Origin: an uncultured Opitutia bacterium | GTDB lineage: Bacteria; Verrucomicrobiota; Verrucomicrobiia; Opitutales; Opitutaceae | Direction of reading: 5' to 3' | Assembly: GCA_903825285.1 (NCBI GenBank) | Contig: CAIJZY010000021.1 | Location: 1-57,770, forward strand | Length of the DNA: 57,770 bases | In this document: piece after piece, positions 50,156 to 57,770 of the stretch | Position numbering within the stretch: position 1 is the first letter of the stretch | How the letters are laid out: every line of letters begins with the position of its first letter | Notes under the pieces: generated by a model | Told to the model about the DNA's origin: nothing | Databases searched by the model: none | Seen by the model: the letters and a program-made list of their open reading frames with translations, nothing else | Program-made: the position numbers and the translations under genes

Positions 50156-51175
50156 TTAGTCCGCGGAGTGTCCCAGTGCCGCCAGCTGGGGACGAAAGCT
50201 ATCGTCGATCAACCCTGTGGTGGTCAGGGGCACATCCCAGGTCACGGCGCCGCCGCGGCGGTTGATGAACTTGGTGTAGCCGATGGTGAGCTCGTCGGGA
50301 AAGCGCACCGGGCCCTTGCCCCACCATTCGCCCATGATCGTGAGCACATGCAGCTGGGCGCCGTTGAGGAAGCGCTCGTAGTTCTGGAGCCGCGAGTAGT
50401 CGGGCGTGTTGCCGGCGGCGACGGTCAGGTCGCGCTCAATCTCGCCCGGCGTGAAGTCCTCGAACTCGGTCATCGAGTAGAGCGGGGTGCGCAGGCCGTT
50501 GTTGAACGCGACAATCGCGTCGGGATTTCCCGCCTTCAGCGCCTCGGCGAAGCTGCGGTAGTTGGGCGCGTCGGGGTGCTGATAGGCCGCGGCGTTGTAC
50601 GGGCCGTCGATCCACCAGCCGCTGAGCGATTTTCCCCAGCGGAGCGACCACTCGCGCACGACCGCCTCCCAGTTCCGCTGCAGCCGGGACATGCGCTCAT
50701 CCGGCTGGCCCTCCAGCCGGGCCTTGGCGCTGGCGTCACTGGCCGGGGCCGCGCCGGGCAGGTAGGCCAGCAGGCGGATTTTTCGTGACGTCACCGCGCG
50801 GGCGAGGTCGGCGATCAGGTCCCGGCGCGAGCACTTGCTCGGGTGAATCCCCACAATGTCGTCGTACGTCCGGTTGGGCGAAAGGTAGTATCCGGAGTTC
50901 TGCCCGATCGTGAGCATGAAGTAGGGCGCGCCGGCCTCCGCCAGCTGGCCCGCGAGCCCCTCCACGTCGAACGCGTCGATGCGCCGGTTCCAGTCGTCCA
51001 CCGGCAACCCGGTCGGCTGCAGGTTGCTCGCCGTGTCCGCGAGGTAGCAGCCGAGCACGCCCCAGCGGCTGGCCTTCAGCCAGTCGGTGTTGGCGCGCCG
51101 CCAGGTTTGGCCGGGGTCGTCCATGTCGGATGGAAAGCCAAGTGGTCCGACATCCGTCATGCAACCTTGCGCCAC
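50156..51175 (-). CDS. Alpha-L-fucosidase-like (GH29-related) protein
   Basis: The 339-residue protein has a TIM-barrel look with GVLGCYLADTAS, YFMLTIGQNSGYY, RLLAYLPGA, WGKSLSGWWIDGPYN (position of the GH29 nucleophile Asp) and GEWWGKGPVRFPDELTIGYTKFINRRGGAVTWDVPL near its end. It resembles GH29-like proteins that lack the usual N-terminal signal and C-terminal beta-domain, and is shorter than typical fucosidases. It lies divergent from the histidine kinase. The activity is not certain. Confidence 0.6.
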   Translation of the reverse strand: MAQGCMTDVGPLGFPSDMDDPGQTWRRANTDWLKASRWGVLGCYLADTASNLQPTGLPVDDWNRRIDAFDVEGLAGQLAEAGAPYFMLTIGQNSGYYLSPNRTYDDIVGIHPSKCSRRDLIADLARAVTSRKIRLLAYLPGAAPASDASAKARLEGQPDERMSRLQRNWEAVVREWSLRWGKSLSGWWIDGPYNAAAYQHPDAPNYRSFAEALKAGNPDAIVAFNNGLRTPLYSMTEFEDFTPGEIERDLTVAAGNTPDYSRLQNYERFLNGAQLHVLTIMGEWWGKGPVRFPDELTIGYTKFINRRGGAVTWDVPLTTTGLIDDSFRPQLAALGHSAD

Positions 51176-51292
51176 GCCGAGCCAAGGCTCCCGGCCGTTG
51201 AAACAATTAGTGCGCAGCCTTGAGGGTTGTGTGCCGGGGGGATCTCCCTAGGTAACACGACCAAACCCCGCTCCATCGAAATCCGGAAATTC

Positions 51293-54200
51293 ATGCGCCG
51301 ATCACGGGAACTCACGTTTTGGCTTCTCGTATTAATCGGTGTGCTCGCGGGGATGGCGTGGGGTGGGGCGCGGCCCTGGTATTTCCTGATCCTTCCCCTG
51401 GTGGTCTGGGCCGTTGCGCGCTTCGAGCGGCGCCTGGCCGTGGTGGCGGCCATCGGGGCGCTGGGCGGCTGCGTGCTGGTGCCGCTGCTCAGCCGCCTGC
51501 AGGTCACCGGCCGCGCGGAGGATTTCGGCTTGTTTTTCGGCACAGCTGGGATCCTGGCCGGCCTCACGGCGTGGTCCCGCTGGTCGCGCGGCGGCGAGCT
51601 CAAGGCGCACTCGGAGCACGAGCAGCAGCTGGAGCAGGCGCAGGTCCTCGCCGGACTCGGCCACTTCACCTTGGACATCTCCAGTGGGCGTTGGCGGAGC
51701 TCGCCGGTGCTCGACCAGGTGCTCGGCCTCGGCCCGGACTACGACCGCACGTCGGCGGGCTGGGTGGCGCTGGTCCATCCGGAGGACCGCGGCCAGGTCC
51801 TGGGCGATTTCCGGGACGAGCGGGCCGCGGCCGCCCTGGCGGCCGGCAAGGAGTTCCGGATCATCCGCGCGTCCGACCAGGCGGTTCGCTGGGTGCATCG
51901 CCGTGCCCAGGTGGAATACGAGGCCCGGCGGCCGGTGGCTCTCCGCGGCACGATTCAGGACATTACCGAGCGGAAGTCCGCGGAGCTTGAGACCCAGGCC
52001 GCTCGCCAGCAGCTGGCCGCCACGTTCAACGCCATCCCGGACCTGCTGTTCGAGGTGGACCTGGAGGGGCGGATCCACGCCTATCACTCGCCGCGCCACG
52101 ACCTGCTGGCCGCGCCGCCCGAGACCTTCATCGGCCAGCGGCTCTATGATTTCATCGACGCGACTGCCGCCCAGACCGTCGCGGAGGCGCTGGCGGAGGC
52201 TCACGCCACGGGCTATTCGGTGGGTCGGCACTACCAGCTCACGCTGCCCCGCGGGCCCAGCTGGTTCGAGTTGTCGATCTCCCGCATGCCGAGCCCGACC
52301 AGGCCGCAGCCACGTTTTATTGTGCTGGTCCGCGACATCACGGCCCGGACCCGGGCGGAGCACACCGTGCGCGAGAGCGAGGCGCAGCTGGACGGCATCC
52401 TCGCGTCGTCCATGGACGGAGTCCTGGCCGTCAACGCCGCGGGCAAGGTGATCCGCGTCAACCGGCGGATGCAGGAGATGTGGCGAATGCCGTCGGACCT
52501 GGTCGCCTCGAAGGACGACCAGCAGCTGCTCGACTGGGCCCTCACCCAGCTGCGCGATCCCGATGCTTTCCTGCGCAAGGTGCAGGAGCTGTATGCCTCA
52601 GGGGACAACTCGCAGGATGAGCTGGAACTCAAGGATGGCCGCGTCTTCGAGCGCACCTCCGTCCCCTGGCGCATGGACGGCGTCACGGCGGGCCGGGTGT
52701 GGACCTTCCGCGACATCACGGCGCGGGTGCAGGCCCAGCAGGCCCTGCTGGAAAGTCGCGAGAATTACCAGGGCCTGTTCAACACCGTTTCCGAGGCCAT
52801 CTACGTGCACGGGACGGACAATGTGTTCCTCGATGTGAACGAGGGCGCGTTGCGGATGTACGGCTACACCCGGGAGGAGCTGATTGGGAAGACCCCGGCC
52901 GAGGTCTCGGCTCCGGGCCGGAACGACCTGTCGGCCATTGCCCGCCTGTCGGCCGAGGTGTTTGCCACGGGCAGGCCCGTCGCGTTGGAGTTCTGGGGCC
53001 GGCGGAAGAACGGCGAGGAATTTCCGAAGGCCTGCATCATCCACCGGGGAAAATATTTCGGCCGCGAGGTGCTGATCACCACGACCCGCGACATCAGCCA
53101 GCGCGTGGAGCAGGAAAAGCGCATCCGGGAGCAGGCGGCGCTGCTCGAGATCACGGAGGACGCCATCCTCGTCCTCGACCTCGAGCGCGTGATCACGTTC
53201 TTCAACCGCGGCGCCGAGAGGCTGTACGGCGTCAGCCGGCAGGAGGCCCTGGGCCAGCGATACGAGGCGATCGCGTACCGGGAGGTGCCGGACGGCTATC
53301 TCGCGGCGTGGGGCGGCTTCCTGGAGGTGGGCGAATTCAAGTCCGAGCACCGCCAATTTTCCCGGAGCCGCGGGGAAATCATGGTGCAGAAGCGGGCCAC
53401 CCTCGTGCGCAACGAGAGCGGCATAGCGACGGCCGCGATGGTGGTCGTCACCGACCTCACCGAGGCCAAGCGGCTGGAAACCCAGTTCCTCCGCGCCCAG
53501 CGGCTGGAGAGCCTGGGCTCGCTCGCCAGCGGCGTGGCTCACGACCTCAACAACGTGCTCACGCCGATCGTCATGTCGACCGGCATGCTCGCGGACGCGG
53601 TGCAGAACGACCGGGACCGCGCGCTGGTGCAGCTGCTCCATGACAACGCACAGCGGGGCGCGGACATCGTGCAGCAGCTCCTGCTCTACGGCCGGGGGAG
53701 CGACGCCCCGCGGACGCTCCTGAAGATCGGCCAGGTCATCCGGGACATGGAGCAGATCATGCGGGAGACTTTTCCCAAGAGCTTGGCGGTCCAGACGGTG
53801 GTCGCGCCCGACCTGTGGATGGTGAGCGGCAACAGCACGCAGCTCCACCAAGTCCTGCTGAATCTCTGCGTGAATGCGCGAGACGCCATGCCGGCCGGGG
53901 GCCGGCTGTCGGTGTTCGCGGAGAACCTCACCGTGGGGAAGGAGCTGGCGGCGCGGCAGCCCGGCGCCACCCCCGGCCTGCACGTGGTCATCCGGGTCCG
54001 GGACACCGGCGTGGGCATCCCCCCCGCGATCCTGGAACGGATCTTCGATCCGTTCTTCACCACCAAGCCCTTTGGCCAGGGCTCCGGCCTGGGCCTCGCC
54101 TCCGTGCTGGGCATCGTGCGCAGCCACGGCGGCTTTGTCACCGTCGAGAGCCAGATAGGCGCCGGTTCCGAGTTCGCGGTGTACCTGCCGGCCCGCCCGG

Positions 54201-54625
54201 CCGAGATCCGGGCCGTGGCCGGGGCCCTCGCCCGGCCGGAGCTCCAGGGCCGGGGCGAACTGGTGCTGGTGCTCGACGACGAGTCCGCCATCCGGGAGTC
54301 CCTCTCCGCCGCCCTCCAGCGCTTCGGCTACCTGGTCAAGACCGCCGGCGACGGCGCCGAGGGCCTGAAGGTGTTCGCCTCGCACGGGGACGAGGTGCGG
54401 CTGGTCATCGCCGACATCATGATGCCTGTCATGGATGGCCGGCAGGCCATGGCTGCGCTGCGGCAGCGGCGGCCGGACCTGCCGCTCATCGCGATGAGCG
54501 GCGTCCCGACCCAGCGCATCTCCCTCGAGACGAGCTTCGGGCCGCAATTTCACTTTCTCCAGAAGCCCTTCACCTTCGACAAAATGCTCGCCACGGTGCG
54601 CGAGCTGCTCGACGCCGCCGGCTGA
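51293..54625 (+). CDS. Multi-PAS hybrid histidine kinase with receiver domain
   Basis: The 1110-residue protein starts with two to three membrane helices. Four or five PAS domains follow (one is a PAS_3-type with WRSSPVLDQVLGLGP). A HisKA domain holds H750 in SGVAHDLNNVL, then an ATPase domain with N, G1 and G2 boxes (NLCVNARDAMP, DTGVGIP, GSGLGLASV), and a C-terminal receiver domain has phospho-acceptor D1041 in IADIMMPVMDG. I chose the ATG at 51293, close before the first membrane helix; 51227 is also possible. The ligand is unknown and no response regulator gene is adjacent. Confidence 0.88.
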   Translation: MRRSRELTFWLLVLIGVLAGMAWGGARPWYFLILPLVVWAVARFERRLAVVAAIGALGGCVLVPLLSRLQVTGRAEDFGLFFGTAGILAGLTAWSRWSRGGELKAHSEHEQQLEQAQVLAGLGHFTLDISSGRWRSSPVLDQVLGLGPDYDRTSAGWVALVHPEDRGQVLGDFRDERAAAALAAGKEFRIIRASDQAVRWVHRRAQVEYEARRPVALRGTIQDITERKSAELETQAARQQLAATFNAIPDLLFEVDLEGRIHAYHSPRHDLLAAPPETFIGQRLYDFIDATAAQTVAEALAEAHATGYSVGRHYQLTLPRGPSWFELSISRMPSPTRPQPRFIVLVRDITARTRAEHTVRESEAQLDGILASSMDGVLAVNAAGKVIRVNRRMQEMWRMPSDLVASKDDQQLLDWALTQLRDPDAFLRKVQELYASGDNSQDELELKDGRVFERTSVPWRMDGVTAGRVWTFRDITARVQAQQALLESRENYQGLFNTVSEAIYVHGTDNVFLDVNEGALRMYGYTREELIGKTPAEVSAPGRNDLSAIARLSAEVFATGRPVALEFWGRRKNGEEFPKACIIHRGKYFGREVLITTTRDISQRVEQEKRIREQAALLEITEDAILVLDLERVITFFNRGAERLYGVSRQEALGQRYEAIAYREVPDGYLAAWGGFLEVGEFKSEHRQFSRSRGEIMVQKRATLVRNESGIATAAMVVVTDLTEAKRLETQFLRAQRLESLGSLASGVAHDLNNVLTPIVMSTGMLADAVQNDRDRALVQLLHDNAQRGADIVQQLLLYGRGSDAPRTLLKIGQVIRDMEQIMRETFPKSLAVQTVVAPDLWMVSGNSTQLHQVLLNLCVNARDAMPAGGRLSVFAENLTVGKELAARQPGATPGLHVVIRVRDTGVGIPPAILERIFDPFFTTKPFGQGSGLGLASVLGIVRSHGGFVTVESQIGAGSEFAVYLPARPAEIRAVAGALARPELQGRGELVLVLDDESAIRESLSAALQRFGYLVKTAGDGAEGLKVFASHGDEVRLVIADIMMPVMDGRQAMAALRQRRPDLPLIAMSGVPTQRISLETSFGPQFHFLQKPFTFDKMLATVRELLDAAG

Positions 54626-54689
54626 GCCGCGGCCCGTTGCGCTTTGACGCGCCGGTCCGGGTGTGGCCAGATGCGGGCGTCGCCCCGCC

Positions 54690-55505
54690 ATGAACCCCGC
54701 CTCTTCGACCCCTGAGACACCGGCCGGCGGGAATCCCGATCCGGCGGTGCACTCGCTCCGCGGCCGCGTCGCGATCATCACCGGCGCCTCACGCGGCATC
54801 GGCCGGGCCATCGCGCTGGCCTACGCGCGCGCCGGCGCCGCCGTCGTCGGCAACCACGCGCCCGACCAGGCCGTCCCGCAGGACCTGCTCGATCTCATTC
54901 ACGCCGAGGGCGGCCGCGCCGTCGCGGTCCAGGCCGACATCAGCCAGCCCGCCACCCACGCCGCGCTGGTCGAGGCCGCGCTCACGCACTTCGGGCGCGT
55001 CGACATCCTCGTCAACAACGCCGCCGTGAAGGGGAAGATGCCGCTGCTCGAGGTGACCGAGGCGCTCTGGGACGAGGTCCAGCACGTCAACCTGAAGGGC
55101 CCGTACTTCCTCGCGCAGCGGGTGGCCCGCGAGATGATCCGCGCCGGCACCCGCGGCCGCATCATCAATGTCACGAGCAACCACGAGGCCAAGGCCCTGC
55201 GCGGCTCCTCCGTCTACAGCATCTCCAAGAGCGGGCTCGGCATGCTGACCAAGGTGCTGGCGCTGGAGCTCGCGCCGCACGGCATCACGGTGAACAGCCT
55301 CGTGCCCGGCTCCTACGCGACCCACATGAACCGCGAGGCCATGCTCGATCCCGAGCGGCGCGCGGCGGCGGGGCGGAGCATCCCGCTCGGCCGGCTCGGC
55401 GAGCCCGAGGACCTCGTGGCCGCGGCGATCTTCCTGGCCGGCCCGCACGCCGACTACGTCACCGGCACCAGTCTCCGCGTCGACGGCGGCCTCGGCCTGG
55501 TCTGA
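54690..55505 (+). CDS. Short-chain dehydrogenase/reductase
   Basis: The 271-residue protein has the Rossmann motif TGASRGIGRAIALAYARAG, VDILVNNAAVKG, NVTS and the YSISK catalytic Tyr/Lys, and ends with the FabG-like TGTSLRVDGGLGLV. It oxidises or reduces a hydroxyl group with NAD(P). An approximately 20-residue Pro-rich start precedes the fold. Substrate unknown. Confidence 0.88.
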   Translation: MNPASSTPETPAGGNPDPAVHSLRGRVAIITGASRGIGRAIALAYARAGAAVVGNHAPDQAVPQDLLDLIHAEGGRAVAVQADISQPATHAALVEAALTHFGRVDILVNNAAVKGKMPLLEVTEALWDEVQHVNLKGPYFLAQRVAREMIRAGTRGRIINVTSNHEAKALRGSSVYSISKSGLGMLTKVLALELAPHGITVNSLVPGSYATHMNREAMLDPERRAAAGRSIPLGRLGEPEDLVAAAIFLAGPHADYVTGTSLRVDGGLGLV

Positions 55506-55513
55506 GCCGGAGG

Positions 55514-55708
55514 TTTCACCGCGAAGCGCGCGAAGATCGCCAAGCCCGATCCGGCAGGCGGTTTGTGTTCCGTGCCTCCGCTCCTCCGCGCTTCCGCGAT
55601 GAGGCCACCGGAGTTTTCCCCCGATTCGATGGATCGCGGAAGCGCGGAGGCGCGGAATGCGATCCAGCTCCCGAGCTTCGCGGTCTTCGCGCGCTTCGCG
55701 GTGAAACC
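55514..55708. repeat. Two-module nested inverted repeat
   Basis: An a-type unit TTCACCGCGAAGCGCGCGAAG (55515-55552 with its spacer) and a d-type unit GTGCCTCCGCTCCTCCGCGC (55567-55601) are followed by their mirror images, d' GATCGCGGAAGCGCGGAGGC (55632-55664) and a' CTTCGCGGTCTTCGCGCGC (55673-55708). The structure is a-d-d'-a', the same logic as at 39611-39896 but with a different inner module. Confidence 0.75.
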
Positions 55709-55726
55709 TTCCGGCCGTCCCGGCGC

Positions 55727-56569
55727 TCAGCGCAGCTCGGGCGGGTCGAAGACGAAGCCGTGGAAGTACTGGCGCTGCGCCGCGGTCAGCTGCTGATTGT
55801 AGAACGCCTGGCTGTAGTTCCAGTGCGCCGTCGAGGCGAGCATCCAGGGATGCTCGTAGGCGTAGTACAGCATCGTGCGTCCCGGCGCCCCGGGCACGTA
55901 CGGCGCGGCCGTGTGCCAGATGGCGTTGTGGAAGAGGATCGCCGATCCCGCCGGCGCGCAGACCTGCCGCGCCCCGGGGAAAAGCTCGCGACGCTTCCGG
56001 TCCTCCGGCGCCGGCTCGGCGCGCGAGAGGTGGCTGCCGGGCACCACCGTGAGATTGCCGCGCCCGGGCGCGGCCATGTCGGTGAGGTAGTAGCCGACCT
56101 TGAGCTGGAGGATCGGGATCACCGCGCCGAGGTTGCGGTAGCCCTGGTCGCTGCCGTCAATGTGCCAGCCGTCGGTGCGATCCTGGAAATCCTTCGCGTC
56201 CTCCACGATCGCGTCCGACGCATGGTAGTGCGGCTGCGGGTTGATGAATGCGTGCACGTAGGGCAGCAGCGCGGGCCAGGTCAGCAGCTCCAGGAACAGC
56301 GGGTCGTCCTCCAGGATGTTGAGGATGCGCGTGCTCTTCTCGCCGTGCGCCTGGGTCAGGTCGTGCCGGTTGCGCGGCGGCCAGACGGCCTTCCAGCCCG
56401 CGGGCTGCGCGCTGCGGCGGCGCTGCACGGCCGGCGCGAGCGCGGCCTGCAGCTGGGCGACGTGCGCCGGTGCGAGGAAGTTCTCGAGCACGAGGTAGCC
56501 TTGGGTCGCGAAGTGGTAACTTTCCGCCGCGGTCGGGACGGAGGACGGGGTCGGCGCAGGAGTGGACAT
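55727..56569 (-). CDS. Phytanoyl-CoA-dioxygenase-like oxygenase (third copy)
   Basis: The 280-residue protein has HID in DGWHIDGSDQGYRN and a distal His in NAIWHTAAPYV with Arg in APGRTMLYY. The opening YHFATQGYLVLENFLAP is typical of the family. I chose the ATG at 56569; earlier codons lack conservation. It is divergent from the DUF4450-like gene. Substrate unknown. Confidence 0.82.
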   Translation of the reverse strand: MSTPAPTPSSVPTAAESYHFATQGYLVLENFLAPAHVAQLQAALAPAVQRRRSAQPAGWKAVWPPRNRHDLTQAHGEKSTRILNILEDDPLFLELLTWPALLPYVHAFINPQPHYHASDAIVEDAKDFQDRTDGWHIDGSDQGYRNLGAVIPILQLKVGYYLTDMAAPGRGNLTVVPGSHLSRAEPAPEDRKRRELFPGARQVCAPAGSAILFHNAIWHTAAPYVPGAPGRTMLYYAYEHPWMLASTAHWNYSQAFYNQQLTAAQRQYFHGFVFDPPELR

Positions 56570-56727
56570 GGGGTGGGGGAACGGTGGGTGCGTAGCCGCA
56601 TTCCCCCATGGCACAATCCAAAACCGGACGGCCGGGCGTATATTCAGCCGCCGCCGGGGAAAATGCTTTGTGTCGCCCCGGCGGGCGGGTTGCATCGGGG
56701 CTTTCCGCCCGCGCGGTTTGCCACCCC

Positions 56728-57770
56728 ATGCCCCTTCGCCGCTCCCCCCGTCCGGCCCATTCCTCCGCCGCGGCGCCGGCCGAGCGCCCCAGCCGCTACG
56801 CGGCGCGCGCCGGCGCCATTGTGGGACGCAACCAGGGCCGGCTCTGCAACCGTCCGCTCTACCTCGCCCACACGAACGCCTTCGTGCTCGCGGGCGACCG
56901 GCCGCTGCTGCGCTTCGGCAGCGGAGTCACGCTGCACGGCACGTTCTGGCTCGGCGTGCGGCGCGGCCCGCGCGCGGCGTGGCTGCATGATTTCTCCGAC
57001 GTGACGATGGAATACCGCCCGGCCCACGTGACGTGGCGCGCGCGCGACCGGCGGCTGCCCGGGCTCAAGGTGACGCTGGAGGTTGTCGGTCTCGACGACG
57101 TGGTCGGCTTCGCGGTGCGACTCACGGTGGACGGCGCGCGCGCGGCGGACCAGCTCGTGTGGGCCTACGGCGGCGCGCGCTCGTGGCCGGACCAGATCAT
57201 CAACTGGGACCTCGATCCGCACCGCACGCCGCCGCTCCTGCCGGAGTGGTTCGATCCCGCGCTCGGCACCGGCAACCGCGTGAAGATTGCCGCCGCGGGA
57301 TTCACGGTGGCCCCGGCCGCGGGAACGCAGCCGGCCTCGCTGGGCCGGTGTGACGCGCGCGCGCGGCCGAAGGTGGGCGATGCCCGCCGCTGTGCCACGC
57401 CGGCCGCCCTGCTCGGCTCGGCTGCGTCGGCTTTGCCGGTGGTCGTGGGCGCGGCGAAGCTCGCCGCGGAGCCCTGCGTGCACTGGGAATTCCTGCGGCC
57501 CGAGCCCGCGTCCGTCCCCGCCCCGCGGCGCGGCGGGCCCGCCGCGGCCTTTGCGCTGGGGCTGGCGCGCTCCGCGGCGCTGGCCGCGCGCTTCATTGTC
57601 GAGACGCCCGAGCCGCGGCTCGACGCGGCGGCGGCGGCGCTGACCGCGGCCCTCGACGGCCTGTGGTATCCGTCGGTGTACCGCCACGGCGCCATGCTCT
57701 GGAACGTGCGCTATCCCGGCTGGCGGACCGTGTTCGGCGGCACCGCGCTGGGCTGGCACGACCGCGTGAA
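56728..57770 (+). CDS. DUF4450-like carbohydrate-associated protein, 5' part (runs off the window)
   Basis: An open frame from the ATG at 56728 runs to the window end without a stop, at least 347 codons. It contains RPLYLAHTNAFVLAGDRPLLRFGSG and ends in an LWYPSVYRHGAMLWNVRYPGWRTVFG segment that I associate with DUF4450 proteins found near polysaccharide-degradation genes (motifs stated as landmarks). It probably continues into a sugar-hydrolase-like helical barrel. The function is unproven. It is divergent from the third PhyH gene. Confidence 0.65.
   Translation, partial: MPLRRSPRPAHSSAAAPAERPSRYAARAGAIVGRNQGRLCNRPLYLAHTNAFVLAGDRPLLRFGSGVTLHGTFWLGVRRGPRAAWLHDFSDVTMEYRPAHVTWRARDRRLPGLKVTLEVVGLDDVVGFAVRLTVDGARAADQLVWAYGGARSWPDQIINWDLDPHRTPPLLPEWFDPALGTGNRVKIAAAGFTVAPAAGTQPASLGRCDARARPKVGDARRCATPAALLGSAASALPVVVGAAKLAAEPCVHWEFLRPEPASVPAPRRGGPAAAFALGLARSAALAARFIVETPEPRLDAAAAALTAALDGLWYPSVYRHGAMLWNVRYPGWRTVFGGTALGWHDRV

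Overview
The window looks like a high-GC chromosome segment from a Verrucomicrobiota bacterium, probably Opitutaceae-like. Supporting signs are a PEP-CTERM autotransporter-like protein, a DUF4450-type carbohydrate protein, three phytanoyl-CoA-dioxygenase-like genes, two URO-D-like genes, TonB-dependent uptake, and Opitutus-style intergenic repeats of the CGAAG/CACGAAA type. The taxonomic call is an inference. No rRNA or intact tRNA gene was seen.

Left part (about 1-37 kb): this appears to be one functional locus for anaerobic dissimilation of sulfoquinovose (SQ, the head group of plant and cyanobacterial sulfolipid) all the way to sulfide. A + strand operon (2001-11096) encodes a KduI/IolB-type cupin (candidate SQ isomerase), a mutarotase-like protein, sulfolactate sulfo-lyase SuyAB, a ComC/Ldh2-type dehydrogenase, a LarA-type nickel racemase, a sulfofructose transaldolase (SftT-like), an aldehyde dehydrogenase (candidate sulfolactaldehyde dehydrogenase) and a ROK regulator. 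A divergent YeiH-type exporter lies upstream. A - strand operon (16376-11143) encodes a GH31 sulfoquinovosidase with the SQ-binding R/W/Y residues, then GlpK and GlpD, so both halves of sulfoquinovosyl-glycerol can be used. A TonB receptor and an MFS permease follow.

After an accessory stretch (RarD, URO-D-like, PhyH-like, AraC) comes a dissimilatory sulfite reductase cluster: a CbiX-type chelatase, then dsrA-dsrB-dsrC-ferredoxin-dsrM-K-J-O-P and an SQR-like flavoprotein, with a convergent cobA. Siroheme-supply genes therefore flank dsr on both sides. No sat, apr, qmo, dsrD, dsrL or dsrEFH is seen, so the likely electron acceptor is sulfite released by SuyAB rather than sulfate.

Proposed route: SQ-glycerol -> SQ + glycerol; SQ -> sulfofructose -> sulfolactaldehyde + fructose-6-P; sulfolactaldehyde -> (S)-sulfolactate -> (LarA-like racemase or dehydrogenase) (R)-sulfolactate -> pyruvate + sulfite; sulfite -> sulfide through DsrAB/DsrC and the DsrMKJOP membrane complex. 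A shared near-palindrome, TTTCG-N4-CGAAA, lies upstream of the SQ operon, the sulfoquinovosidase operon, the TonB receptor, dsrA and cobA, with a half-site before the exporter. This suggests one regulon.

Right part (about 37.1-57.8 kb): visibly higher GC and different intergenic repeats. It holds ordinary or accessory Opitutaceae genes: KDPG aldolase, a P-loop protein, a channel-like membrane protein, a solute-binding/TPR fusion, a sugar porter, PhyH- and URO-D-like genes, a SOUL protein, a frameshifted PEP-CTERM autotransporter-like gene, a GH29-like protein, a multi-PAS hybrid histidine kinase, an SDR, another PhyH and the start of a DUF4450-like gene. Its intergenic spaces carry nested inverted repeats. 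A tRNA 3'-end fragment and a possible integrase-tail remnant at the far left hint at past site-specific integration.
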